Source: Bifidobacterium erythrocebi
GTDB lineage: Bacteria; Actinomycetota; Actinomycetes; Actinomycetales; Bifidobacteriaceae
Length of the DNA stretch: 64,000 nt
Assembly: GCF_012932675.1 (NCBI RefSeq)
Contig: NZ_JAAIIF010000006.1
Coordinates: forward strand, 248,001-312,000
Direction: 5' to 3'
Under the pieces are notes generated by a model. That model was not told the DNA's origin and ran no database searches. It worked only from the letters and a program-made list of their open reading frames with translations. Position 1 is the stretch's first letter, and each line of letters opens with the position of its first letter. Shown piece by piece: positions 18,920 through 27,224 of the stretch. Both the position numbers and the translations under genes were made by a program.

Positions 18920-20395
18920 GTGGCTCAGTCCAAACTCGATGAAGTAGTATCCCTTGCCAAGCGTCGCGGTTTCGTGTTCCCTGCCGGCGAAATTTACGGC
19001 GGAACCCGCTCCGCATGGGATTATGGCCCTCTCGGCGTCGCGCTGAAGGACAATATCAAGCGCGAATGGTGGCGCTCCATGGTCGTCACCCGCGGCGACG
19101 TGGTGGGCGTGGACACCTCCATCATCCTGCCGACCCCCGTGTGGGTCGCATCCGGCCACGTGGCCGTCTTCAACGATCCGCTGGTGGAATGCCTCAACTG
19201 CCACAAGCGTCAGCGTTCCGACAAGCTTGAGGAATCCTACGCCGAGAAGCACGGCGACAAGCTGCCGGAGAACGGCATGGCCGACATCGCCTGCCCCGAC
19301 TGCGGTACCCGCGGCAAGTGGACCGAACCGCGCGACTTCAACATGATGCTGCGCACCCACCTCGGCCCGGTCGAGGATGAGAACTCCCTGCACTACCTGC
19401 GCCCCGAAACCGCGCAGGGCATCTTCGTGGACTTCAAGAACGTCATGACCTCGTCCCGCAAGAAGCCTCCGTTCGGCATCGCCAACATGGGCAAGTCCTT
19501 CCGTAACGAGATCACCCCGGGCAACTTCATTTTCCGTACCCGCGAGTTCGAGCAGATGGAGATGGAGTTCTTCGTCAAGCCGGGCGAGGACGAGGCCTGG
19601 CACCAGTACTGGATCGACGCCCGTACCCAGTGGTACCTCGACCTGGGCGTCAAGCCGGAGAACCTGCGCCACTACGAGCACCCGAAGGAGAAGCTGGCCC
19701 ACTATTCGAAGCGCACCGTCGACATCGAATACAAGTTCGGCTTCCAGGGCTCCGACTGGGGCGAGCTCGAAGGCGTGGCCAACCGCACCGACTTCGACCT
19801 GTCCGCCCACGCCAAGCACTCCGGCGAGGATCTGAGCTACTTCAACCAGGCCACCGGCGAGAAGTACGTGCCGTACGTCATCGAGCCGGCCGCCGGCCTG
19901 ACCCGCTCCCTCATGTGCTTCCTGGTCGATGCCTACGACGTCGACGAGGCCCCGAACACCAAGGGCGGCGTCGACAAGCGCACCGTGCTGCACCTCGACC
20001 CGCGCCTGGCTCCGGTCAAGGCCGCCGTGCTGCCGCTGAGCAAGAAGCCCGATCTGCAGAACGTGGCGCAGAAGCTCGCCGCCGACCTGCGTCAGAACGA
20101 GTGGATGATCGACTACGACGAGGCCGGCGCCATCGGCCGCCGCTACCGTCGTGAGGACGAGATCGGCACCCCGCTGTGCGTCACCGTCGACTTCGACACC
20201 CTGGACGATCAGGCCGTCACCATCCGCGAACGCGACACCATGAAGCAGGAGCGTGTCAGCCTGGACAAGGTGGCCGACTACATCGCCGAGCGTATCGGCG
20301 AGAAGCGCGTCAGCGTGCCGCAGATGCCGGTCGAGATGGGCGGCGAGGCATGGCCGGATTCCGTCCACATCGCCGAAGCAGGTGGCCTGTACTGA
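18920..20395 (+). CDS. glyS: glycyl-tRNA synthetase (single-chain, class II)
   Basis: A 491-residue cytoplasmic enzyme that charges tRNA-Gly. It is the homodimeric, eukaryote-like form. Class II motifs: [15 protein letters not shown] near the N-terminus, motif 2 ([19 protein letters not shown]), motif 3 near [11 protein letters not shown] zinc-type insertion is seen as CLNCHKRQ and CPDCGTRG. The C-terminal anticodon-binding domain begins about residue 360. The GTG start at 18920 is set by AGAAGG at 6 bases. It stands alone, with dus downstream. Confidence 0.96.
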   Translation: MAQSKLDEVVSLAKRRGFVFPAGEIYGGTRSAWDYGPLGVALKDNIKREWWRSMVVTRGDVVGVDTSIILPTPVWVASGHVAVFNDPLVECLNCHKRQRSDKLEESYAEKHGDKLPENGMADIACPDCGTRGKWTEPRDFNMMLRTHLGPVEDENSLHYLRPETAQGIFVDFKNVMTSSRKKPPFGIANMGKSFRNEITPGNFIFRTREFEQMEMEFFVKPGEDEAWHQYWIDARTQWYLDLGVKPENLRHYEHPKEKLAHYSKRTVDIEYKFGFQGSDWGELEGVANRTDFDLSAHAKHSGEDLSYFNQATGEKYVPYVIEPAAGLTRSLMCFLVDAYDVDEAPNTKGGVDKRTVLHLDPRLAPVKAAVLPLSKKPDLQNVAQKLAADLRQNEWMIDYDEAGAIGRRYRREDEIGTPLCVTVDFDTLDDQAVTIRERDTMKQERVSLDKVADYIAERIGEKRVSVPQMPVEMGGEAWPDSVHIAEAGGLY

Positions 20396-20457
20396 TCCTG
20401 CCGGGTCCGCTCCGGCGGGCCCGTTCCGGGCATACCGAACCAAATCCAACCGAACCG

Positions 20458-20493
20458 GGGCCTTATCGGGACCATATGGAACCGATAGGGCCC
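20458..20493 (+). terminator. hairpin between glyS and dus
   Basis: GGGCCTTATCGG pairs with CCGATAGGGCCC (one G-U pair), loop of 12 bases. There is no T-run and the dus ribosome site follows at once, so it may be an attenuator or RNA-processing site rather than a full terminator. Confidence 0.45.
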
Positions 20494-20512
20494 TATTGGA
20501 GTTGTAACGAAC

Positions 20513-21754
20513 GTGGCATCCAACGAGGAAACTTTCGACGTGCATGAGGGCTGCACGGTAGGGGAGAACCCCTGCTCGCCGCAGCATACGGAACATGCCG
20601 CTTCACACCCGATCGCGCCGGTGAAGCTCGGCGACATCGACGTGCCGACGCCCGTGGTGCTCTCGCCCATGGCGGGAGTGACGAACTGGCCGTTCCGCGT
20701 CCTGTGCGAGCAGTACGGGCCGAGCGGCCTGTACGTGGCGGAGATGATCACCGCCCGCGCCCTGGTCGCGCGCAACCCCAAGGCGCTGCGCCTGTGCCGC
20801 TTCGATCCGAGCGAACGGGTGCGTTCGCTGCAGCTGTACGGCGTGAACCCGGCCATCGTGGAGCAGGCGGCGAAGATCGTGGTCGATGAGAACATGGCCG
20901 ATCATGTCGATCTGAACTTCGGATGCCCGGTGCCCAAGGTCACCCGTCGTGGCGGCGGGTCCGCGCTGCCGTGGAAGACCGATCTGCTGCAGGAGATCAT
21001 CAGCCGTGTGGTGAAGGTATGCTCTGCGGCGAATATTCCCGTAACGGCGAAATTCCGCGTCGGCATCGACCATGAGCATGAGACGTTCCTTCAGGCCGGG
21101 CATATCGCCCAGGAGGAGGGGTGCGCCGCCGTGACGCTGCACGCCCGCACCACCGCCGAATACTATGGCGGGCATTCCGACTGGACCCGCATCGCCGAAT
21201 TGAAGCAGGAGCTTGACATCCCCGTGTTCGGCAACGGCGATATCTGGGGTGCGGACGATGCCTTGGCCATGATCGAGCAGACCGGTTGCGACGGTGTGGC
21301 CATCGGCCGTGGATGCCAGGGGCGTCCGTGGCTGTTCGCCGACATCAAGAACGCGTTCGCCGGCTCCACGCAGCGGATCAACCCCACGCTGGGCGAGGTG
21401 TGCACCGTGATCGAGCGCCATGCCGAACTGCTGACGTGCTTCTACGACGGCGACGAGCGTATGGCCGTGCACGACCTGCGCAAGCACGTCGCCTGGTACC
21501 TGAAGGGCTTCCCGGTGGGCGGCTCCACGCGCAAGGCGTTCATGGAATGCGAATCGCTGGATGACGTGCGCCGCGAAATCGGCGAGCTCGACCCGGATAT
21601 GACGTTTCCGCAGCGTGTGGTCGACAAGCCCCGAGGCCGTGTTCGCTTCGCCAAGAAAGTGCATCTGCCGTACGGGTGGCTGGAGTCGAGAACCACCACG
21701 CATGAGGAGCGCGAGGCGCTGTTCGGCGACGACCCGATGGATGCCAGCTACTAG
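20513..21754 (+). CDS. dus: tRNA-dihydrouridine synthase (DusB type)
   Basis: A 413-residue FMN enzyme that reduces uridines in the tRNA D-loop. It has the Dus TIM barrel: VVLSPMAGVTNWPFR, the catalytic-Cys motif DLNFGCPVPKVTRRGGGSAL, HARTTAEYYGG, and FMN-phosphate site GNGDIW and VAIGRGCQGRPW. The C-terminal helical domain carries HLxxY-like LRKHVAWYLKG. The N-terminus has about 35 additional residues before the barrel. GTG start at 20513 with GGAG 11 bases before it. Confidence 0.93.
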   Translation: MASNEETFDVHEGCTVGENPCSPQHTEHAASHPIAPVKLGDIDVPTPVVLSPMAGVTNWPFRVLCEQYGPSGLYVAEMITARALVARNPKALRLCRFDPSERVRSLQLYGVNPAIVEQAAKIVVDENMADHVDLNFGCPVPKVTRRGGGSALPWKTDLLQEIISRVVKVCSAANIPVTAKFRVGIDHEHETFLQAGHIAQEEGCAAVTLHARTTAEYYGGHSDWTRIAELKQELDIPVFGNGDIWGADDALAMIEQTGCDGVAIGRGCQGRPWLFADIKNAFAGSTQRINPTLGEVCTVIERHAELLTCFYDGDERMAVHDLRKHVAWYLKGFPVGGSTRKAFMECESLDDVRREIGELDPDMTFPQRVVDKPRGRVRFAKKVHLPYGWLESRTTTHEEREALFGDDPMDASY

Positions 21755-21833
21755 GCCCGTTTGCCGGGGAATGAGGCGGGAGTCACGCGGTTCAGGCGAC
21801 GCGGAGACCATAAACCTGAAAATCACCTGATAA

Positions 21834-21845
21834 TGTATGCATACA
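21834..21845. promoter_or_regulatory. palindrome upstream of ftsZ
   Basis: Perfect palindrome TGTATGCATACA in the 165-base space between dus and ftsZ, next to a TAATGT stretch. A candidate operator for ftsZ; no regulator is known to me for it. Confidence 0.35.
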
Positions 21846-21919
21846 CTTGAAAAAAACGCCCGAAACGGGTGTGCCCTGCGCTAGAGTTATGCGTAAACGT
21901 GTAAGGACAGGAGCCAAAC

Positions 21920-23152
21920 GTGAGCGAGAACGCCCAGACTGAATTGAACGACAAGACCAACATCAAGGTTGTCGGTGTCGGTGGTGCAGGTGGCAACGCC
22001 GTGAACCGCATGATCGCGGAAGGTCTGCAAAACGTTGAATTTGTGGCTATCAACACCGATGCCAAGGATCTGCTTCGCTCGGACGCCGACGTCAAGATCT
22101 CCCTGTCCGACCAGACCAGCCGTGGCCTGGGCGCAGGCGCCGACCCTGAGAAGGGCGCCAAGGCCGCTCAGGACCACCAGTCCGATATCGAAGAGGCGCT
22201 GAAGGGCGCCGATATGGTGTTCGTCACCTGCGGCGAGGGCGGTGGCACCGGCACCGGCGCCAGCCCGATCGTCGCCCGTGCGGCCCACCAGCAGGGTGCC
22301 CTCACCATCGCCGTGGTCACCCGCCCGTTCTCCTTCGAAGGCCCGCAGCGTGCGGCCTCCGCCAAGTTCGGCATCGAGAACCTGCGCCAGGAAGTCGACG
22401 CGCTCATCGTCATTCCTAATGACCGTCTGCTTGAGCTTTCCGACCGCTCCATCACCATCATGGACGCGTTCAAGACCGCCGACGGCGCTCTGCTGTCCGG
22501 CGTGCAGGGCATCACCGACCTCATCACGTCCAACTCCTACATCCACGTCGATTTCTCCGATGTCACCGCCATTCTGCGTGGTGCCGGCACCGCACTGTTC
22601 GGCATCGGCTCCGCACGGGGCGAGGATCGCGCCACCCAGGCCGCCGAGCTGGCCATCAGCTCGCCGCTGCTGGAGGAGAGCATCGAAGGCGCCCACGGTG
22701 CGCTGATCAACGTGGCCGGCCCGACCGACATCGGCCTGCAGGAAGCGTCTGCGGCCGTGGAACTGGTGCGCAAGGCCATCCACCCCGAAGCGCAGATCAT
22801 CTGGGGTCTTGCCCTCGACGACGCCTACGGCGACGAGGTGCGCATCACCGTCATCGCGGCCGGCTTCGACTCCAACAAGCCCACCGCCGAGGAACGTGCG
22901 GCCCAGGCCGCAGCAGCTCCGGCCACCCCCGAGCCCAAGGCCGAACCCGTCCAGGCTGCCCAGCCGGCTCAGGCCACGCCCGCCGCACCCGCCACGGAAC
23001 CCGCCCAAGCTGCCCCGCAGCAGGCGGCGCCTCAGCAGCAGTCCCCGTTCACGTTCGCCCCGGCTCCGGGCGAAGCCACGCAGCAGCCGCAGAATCCTTC
23101 GTATTCCGCCGACCTGGGCGACGATTTGGATATTCCGGATTTCCTTCGCTGA
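21920..23152 (+). CDS. ftsZ: cell division protein FtsZ
   Basis: A 410-residue tubulin-like GTPase forming the Z ring. GTP-binding loop T1 VGVGGAGGNAVNRM and the signature GGGTGTGASP are present. T7 catalytic loop is the NSYIHVDFSDV region. The conserved core ends about residue 320, followed by an Ala/Pro/Gln linker of some 80 residues and the C-terminal peptide DLDIPDFLR, which binds SepF and other partners. GTG start follows AGGAG. ftsZ lies outside any mur/ftsW/ftsQ cluster here: the gene upstream is dus. Confidence 0.98.
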   Translation: MSENAQTELNDKTNIKVVGVGGAGGNAVNRMIAEGLQNVEFVAINTDAKDLLRSDADVKISLSDQTSRGLGAGADPEKGAKAAQDHQSDIEEALKGADMVFVTCGEGGGTGTGASPIVARAAHQQGALTIAVVTRPFSFEGPQRAASAKFGIENLRQEVDALIVIPNDRLLELSDRSITIMDAFKTADGALLSGVQGITDLITSNSYIHVDFSDVTAILRGAGTALFGIGSARGEDRATQAAELAISSPLLEESIEGAHGALINVAGPTDIGLQEASAAVELVRKAIHPEAQIIWGLALDDAYGDEVRITVIAAGFDSNKPTAEERAAQAAAAPATPEPKAEPVQAAQPAQATPAAPATEPAQAAPQQAAPQQQSPFTFAPAPGEATQQPQNPSYSADLGDDLDIPDFLR

Positions 23153-23188
23153 CGAAGGCCTGAACATTTATAAGGAAAGGAACCTTGT

Positions 23189-23668
23189 ATGGCAGGGTTT
23201 ATGAAGAACGCGATGTCCTACCTCGGCATGTCCGATGTGGCGGACGATGACGATTTCGCAGTGGACGAGGAACCCGCCCCCGCATCCGAGGGAACGTTCG
23301 ATTCCGATCATTCCGTCACCCCGATGCCCGCAGCGGCACCGGCGAACCAGCAGACCACCTCGTCCCGTACCACTCCTTTCCCGGGCAAGATGAGCCGCAT
23401 CACCACCATCCATCCGAAGACCTATGAGGATGCGCAGATGGTGGGGCGTGCCATTCGCGACGGCATCCCCGTGGTGCTCAACCTGACCGGTGTGGCCGAG
23501 CCCATCGCATACCGCATCGTCGACTTCTCCGCCGGCGTGGTGTTCGGCGTGCACGGTTCCATGGAGCGTGTGACCCCGCGTGTGTTCCTGCTGAGCCCGG
23601 CTCAGGTGAACATCAAGGTGGAGGAGGCCGATTCCGCGGACTCCGCACGCAGCCTGTTCGCCAGCTGA
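23189..23668 (+). CDS. sepF: cell division protein SepF
   Basis: A 159-residue Z-ring membrane anchor. The N-terminal amphipathic helix (MAGFMKNAMSYLGM) binds the membrane. A disordered linker of about 50 residues follows, then the SepF core (ITTIHPKTYEDAQMVGRAIR, VVLNLTGV, RIVDFSAGVVFG), which dimerises and holds the FtsZ tail. It lies 36 bases after ftsZ with AAGGAAAGG before the start. Actinobacteria lack FtsA, so SepF is the main anchor. Confidence 0.96.
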   Translation: MAGFMKNAMSYLGMSDVADDDDFAVDEEPAPASEGTFDSDHSVTPMPAAAPANQQTTSSRTTPFPGKMSRITTIHPKTYEDAQMVGRAIRDGIPVVLNLTGVAEPIAYRIVDFSAGVVFGVHGSMERVTPRVFLLSPAQVNIKVEEADSADSARSLFAS

Positions 23669-23761
23669 ACCGGTTTCGATCGATGCGATCGCGCGTGATT
23701 GGGCTTGATTGGATTCGATCGAACATCAACTGCTGACTTCGCCGGCATGGGCCGGCATCAA

Positions 23762-23799
23762 TCGGGCACCCGGAACCATTGGTTGTTCCGGGTGCCCGA
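23762..23799 (+). terminator. hairpin after sepF
   Basis: Perfect 15-base-pair stem TCGGGCACCCGGAAC/GTTCCGGGTGCCCGA with an 8-base loop, no T-run behind it. It sits between sepF and the YggT gene and probably cuts down read-through. Confidence 0.65.
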
Positions 23800-23878
23800 A
23801 TCATATATGTGGGCGGTCGTGCTTGCGGCCGTAATACGTTCCGGGCGTAATGCCCCCATTCCTTGGTACGGTGTGTGT

Positions 23879-24160
23879 ATGCTGATTTATCTTTTGGTGC
23901 GCCTGTTCAACTTCGCGATCGACGCATATCTTGCGGTGCTGTTCATCCGCATGCTGCTGGACTGGGCGTCGATCCTGTTCCCGCGCTGGTACCCTCGCGG
24001 ATTCATCGCCGACCTGGTCAATGCCGTGTATACGGCGACCGAACCGCCGCTGAGATGGTTGAGGCGCTATATTCCGCCGATTCGCATGGGAGCCATCGGT
24101 TTGGACGTGAGCTTCATGGTGCTGTATTTCCTGCTCGTCGTATTGCGGGTGCTGATCTAG
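23879..24160 (+). CDS. YggT family membrane protein
   Basis: A 93-residue protein with two YggT-type membrane segments: YLLVRLFNFAIDAYLAVLFI and, at the C-terminus, VSFMVLYFLLVVLRVLI. The loop between contains the family pattern VYTATEPPLRWLRRYIPP. YggT proteins lie next to sepF and divIVA in many Gram-positives; a role in division or in membrane organisation is assumed. Start at 23879 is the first Met before the conserved helix; a GTG six bases earlier is possible. The longer frame from 23699 runs through the hairpin and was rejected. Confidence 0.85.
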   Translation: MLIYLLVRLFNFAIDAYLAVLFIRMLLDWASILFPRWYPRGFIADLVNAVYTATEPPLRWLRRYIPPIRMGAIGLDVSFMVLYFLLVVLRVLI

Positions 24161-24281
24161 CAAGCCTCGGATGGCTTGAATAATCGCCGTTTTGCCCACA
24201 CGAGACCGTGTTACGTGGTAAGGTCGAGAATGTTATCAACGTAACCGAGGCATACACGGCCTTGAATCGAGGTGTAATTTT

Positions 24282-25607
24282 ATGGTTCTGTTGACGCCGA
24301 AGGACATCAGGGAACATCGTTTCCAGCTCGTGCGCTTCAAGGAAGGGTATAACGCTGACGAGGTCGACGAGTTCCTTGATCAGGTCACTGAGACCATTGA
24401 GGCTCTTGGCAAGCAGGCTGCCGCCGGCGGTCAGTCCACCCAGGCTCTCGGCCCGGAAGTCTCGTCGCTGAATACCAAGATCTCCGATCTTACTGCACAG
24501 GTGCAGCAGCTGCAGAACGAGAATACCGAACTGAAGAACGCCGCCATCGCAGCGTCTTCCAACAACGAGAACGACGTTCTGACCTCCAAGCTGAACGAGG
24601 CCTCCGCCAAGCTCACCGAAACCGAGGAAGCGAACCGTACGCTCGCCTCCAGCAACGAGCAGCTCAAGGGTCAGGTCGATCAGCTCAACGCGCAGATCGA
24701 CCAGCTCACTGCCCAGGCGGCGCAGGCTTCCGGCAATCAGGACGCCGTGGCTCAGCAGATCGCCGCCGTCCAGCAGGAACGCGATCAGTTCCGTGCCCAG
24801 GGCGAGCAGCTGCGCAGCCAGCTTGAGCAGTTCCAGGCCAACAACCAGCAGCTTCAGGCACAGGGCCAGCAGCTCCAGGCCCAGGCCGAAGACCTCGCCA
24901 AGAAGCTTCAGGAATCCCAGAAGCGCGAGGAGCAGCTGCGCGAACAGCTCTCCAAGGTCGAGCCGAGCACCGAGACCGGCTCCCTGCAGAAGATCGCAGG
25001 CGCTGCCGCAAGTGGCAACAACGAGGCCGAGCGCGCCACCGCGATGCTGTCCCTGGCCATGCAGCTGCACGATCAGTACGTGGACAAGGGCAAGGCCAAG
25101 GCCCAGGAGATGGCTGAGGAAAGCCAGCGCGAATACGATGCGTTGATCGCCAAGGCCAACGAGTACTCCAACCATTCGCACGGCGAGGCCGACGAATACA
25201 GCAAGCGCACCCATGCCGAGGCCGACGCCTACAATGCGAAGACCCGCAACGATGCCGACGCTTACTCGCAGACCACCCGCGCCGAGGCCGATGCCTACTC
25301 CGAGAAGACCCGTCAGGATGCCGACACCTATCTGAGCGGCAAGCACAACGAGGCCGACGAGTACGAGGCCGAAGTCCAGAAGCGCGCTTCCGAGTACGAT
25401 CAGCAGACCCGTACCGCCGCCGATGAATACGCCCAGCAGGTGCGTGACAACCTCACCCACCAGTCCAAGGTCATCGAAGGCAACATTCAGGGCCTCAAGC
25501 AGTTCGAGACCGAGTATCGTGCTCGCCTGACCGACTTCCTGAACAACCTGCAGCAGCAGGTGTCCGACAGCAACAACTACGACCAGATTGAGCAGCCTGG
25601 CCAGTGA
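24282..25607 (+). CDS. divIVA: DivIVA/Wag31-like polar growth protein
   Basis: A 441-residue cytoplasmic coiled-coil protein. The N-terminus carries the DivIVA membrane-binding domain (LTPKDIREHRFQLVRFKEGY, DEVDEFLDQV). Residues 60-240 are a Gln-rich coiled coil. Residues about 290-390 hold a series of 11-residue repeats of the form (T)RxxADAYSxK, rich in Ala, Asp and Tyr. In Actinobacteria this protein marks the poles and directs wall growth. The stop overlaps lspA by 4 bases (GTGA). Function at the pole is by family; the repeats are seen. Confidence 0.92.
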   Translation: MVLLTPKDIREHRFQLVRFKEGYNADEVDEFLDQVTETIEALGKQAAAGGQSTQALGPEVSSLNTKISDLTAQVQQLQNENTELKNAAIAASSNNENDVLTSKLNEASAKLTETEEANRTLASSNEQLKGQVDQLNAQIDQLTAQAAQASGNQDAVAQQIAAVQQERDQFRAQGEQLRSQLEQFQANNQQLQAQGQQLQAQAEDLAKKLQESQKREEQLREQLSKVEPSTETGSLQKIAGAAASGNNEAERATAMLSLAMQLHDQYVDKGKAKAQEMAEESQREYDALIAKANEYSNHSHGEADEYSKRTHAEADAYNAKTRNDADAYSQTTRAEADAYSEKTRQDADTYLSGKHNEADEYEAEVQKRASEYDQQTRTAADEYAQQVRDNLTHQSKVIEGNIQGLKQFETEYRARLTDFLNNLQQQVSDSNNYDQIEQPGQ

Positions 25608-26233
25608 GTGGCAAGACTCCGACGAGACGGCCGCGCGTGTGTGCGGCCGTCTTTGTGTGCGTGGCGGCGGTAGCGCTTCTGCTTGACCAGATCACCAAGC
25701 TGTGGGCGTTGTCCGCATTGTCCGGCGGCCGTTCGATGCAGGTCATCGACGGCCTGCTGTCGTTTACCTTGGTGCGCAATCCGGGCGCGTCCCTCGGGCT
25801 GGGATCGAATTTCACATGGGTGATCTCGCTGCTGGCCATGGTGGCCTGCGTGGTCATAGTGGTGCTTGGCCTGCGTACCACATCCAAGGCGTGGGCGACT
25901 GCGCTCGGCTGTGCCTTTGCGGGTGCCCTGGGCAATCTTGTTGACCGTGTGAGCTACGCGGACGGGTTCCTGAACGGCAAGGTCGTGGATTTCATCGATT
26001 ATGGATGGTCTGTCGGCAATGTGGCCGACGTTTTCCTCACCGTTGCCGGTGTGGCCATCGTGGTGATGATTCTGCTGAACGTGCCGTTCGCAGGGCAGGC
26101 CCAGGCGGGCACGGCCGACGAATCGGTTGTTGCCGCTTCGTCGACTGCAACCGCGGCGACTGAATCGTCCGGGATCGAATCGCCCGAATCGTCCGAAACC
26201 GAATCATCCGAACAAGAAGGCAATGCTCAATGA
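25604..26233 (+). CDS. lspA: lipoprotein signal peptidase II
   Basis: A 209-residue integral membrane aspartic peptidase that cleaves prolipoproteins. Four hydrophobic segments; catalytic Asp residues lie in GALGNLVDRV and KVVDFIDYG; NPGASLG is the family's conserved loop. The last 40 residues are a Ser/Glu-rich acidic tail (ESSETESSEQEGNAQ) not needed for the core. GTG start inside the divIVA stop; rluD overlaps its end by 4 bases. Substrates in this window include OppA and the 108-residue lipoprotein after asnB. Confidence 0.95.
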   Translation: MSGKTPTRRPRVCAAVFVCVAAVALLLDQITKLWALSALSGGRSMQVIDGLLSFTLVRNPGASLGLGSNFTWVISLLAMVACVVIVVLGLRTTSKAWATALGCAFAGALGNLVDRVSYADGFLNGKVVDFIDYGWSVGNVADVFLTVAGVAIVVMILLNVPFAGQAQAGTADESVVAASSTATAATESSGIESPESSETESSEQEGNAQ

Positions 26234-27162
26234 GTCGTGTGGTTCCAGCTCCTGATGCCCTCGTCGGCGCTCGTTTCGACGTGGCTGTCTCCAAGATGCT
26301 TGGCGTTTCTCGTTCCAAGGCGGCAACGCTGATCGACACCGGTCAGGTGCGTGTGCTGGATCGTGAGATCACCAAGTCCACAACGCTTCAGGCGGGAGAG
26401 ACCGTGGAGATCGATCTTGCCGAGGAACGCAAGGAGCCGGAACCCATTGCCAACGATATGGCCATCGCGTACGAGGACGATGACGTGGTCGTGGTCGACA
26501 AGCCCGTCGGTGTGGCCGCGCATGCGTCCGTAGGGTGGACGGGGCCGACCGTGCTCGGCAGTCTGCTCGACCGCGGCGTGCATATCACCTCCTATGGCGC
26601 CGCCGGCAGGCAGGGCATCGTGTCCCGGCTTGATGTGGGTACGTCCGGGCTCATGCTGGTATGCAAGTCCGATCTTGCCTATGTGGAGATGCGTCGGCAG
26701 TTCGCCGAGCATGAGGTGGTCAAGACCTATCATGCGCTCGTGCAGGGCAATCTTAAGGAAGACAAGGCGACCATCGAAGCACCGATCGGGCGTGCGAAGG
26801 TCTCCGATTTCCGGTTTTGCGTGACGCCGGCCGGCAAGCCTGCGGTCACGCATTGGGATGTGATGGAGCGTTTCGGCAGCGAAGCCACCTTGGTCAAGGT
26901 GAACCTGGAGACGGGGCGCACGCATCAGATCCGCGTGCATTTCTCCTCCATCGGGCATCCGCTGGTGGGCGACCACATGTATGGCGCGAATCCGGTGCTC
27001 GCCGAGGAACTGCATATCGAACGCCAATGGCTGCACGCCATGCAGCTTGAATTCCGCCACCCGCGCACGCATGTGTGGACCACAGTGACCAGCACGTATC
27101 CGGCCGATCTTGAGCATGCGCTGGAAGCCATGCGGGCCCGCCACGCCGATACCGCCGATTGA
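26230..27162 (+). CDS. rluD: RluD-type pseudouridine synthase
   Basis: A 310-residue RNA-modifying enzyme. The N-terminal S4 domain (FDVAVSKMLGVSRSKAATLI) binds RNA. The catalytic motif GIVSRLDVGTSGLMLV contains the essential Asp. The C-terminal motif GRTHQIRVHFSSIGHPLVGD is typical of the RluA/RluD family, which act on 23S rRNA. It lies translationally coupled behind lspA, the usual order in Gram-positives. Confidence 0.95.
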   Translation: MSRVVPAPDALVGARFDVAVSKMLGVSRSKAATLIDTGQVRVLDREITKSTTLQAGETVEIDLAEERKEPEPIANDMAIAYEDDDVVVVDKPVGVAAHASVGWTGPTVLGSLLDRGVHITSYGAAGRQGIVSRLDVGTSGLMLVCKSDLAYVEMRRQFAEHEVVKTYHALVQGNLKEDKATIEAPIGRAKVSDFRFCVTPAGKPAVTHWDVMERFGSEATLVKVNLETGRTHQIRVHFSSIGHPLVGDHMYGANPVLAEELHIERQWLHAMQLEFRHPRTHVWTTVTSTYPADLEHALEAMRARHADTAD

Positions 27163-27224
27163 CGATCCGGCCCGCCGGCTGGGTGCCCGTGTCGGAAATC
27201 CGCGTGTGAGGTACATTAGAGGGT

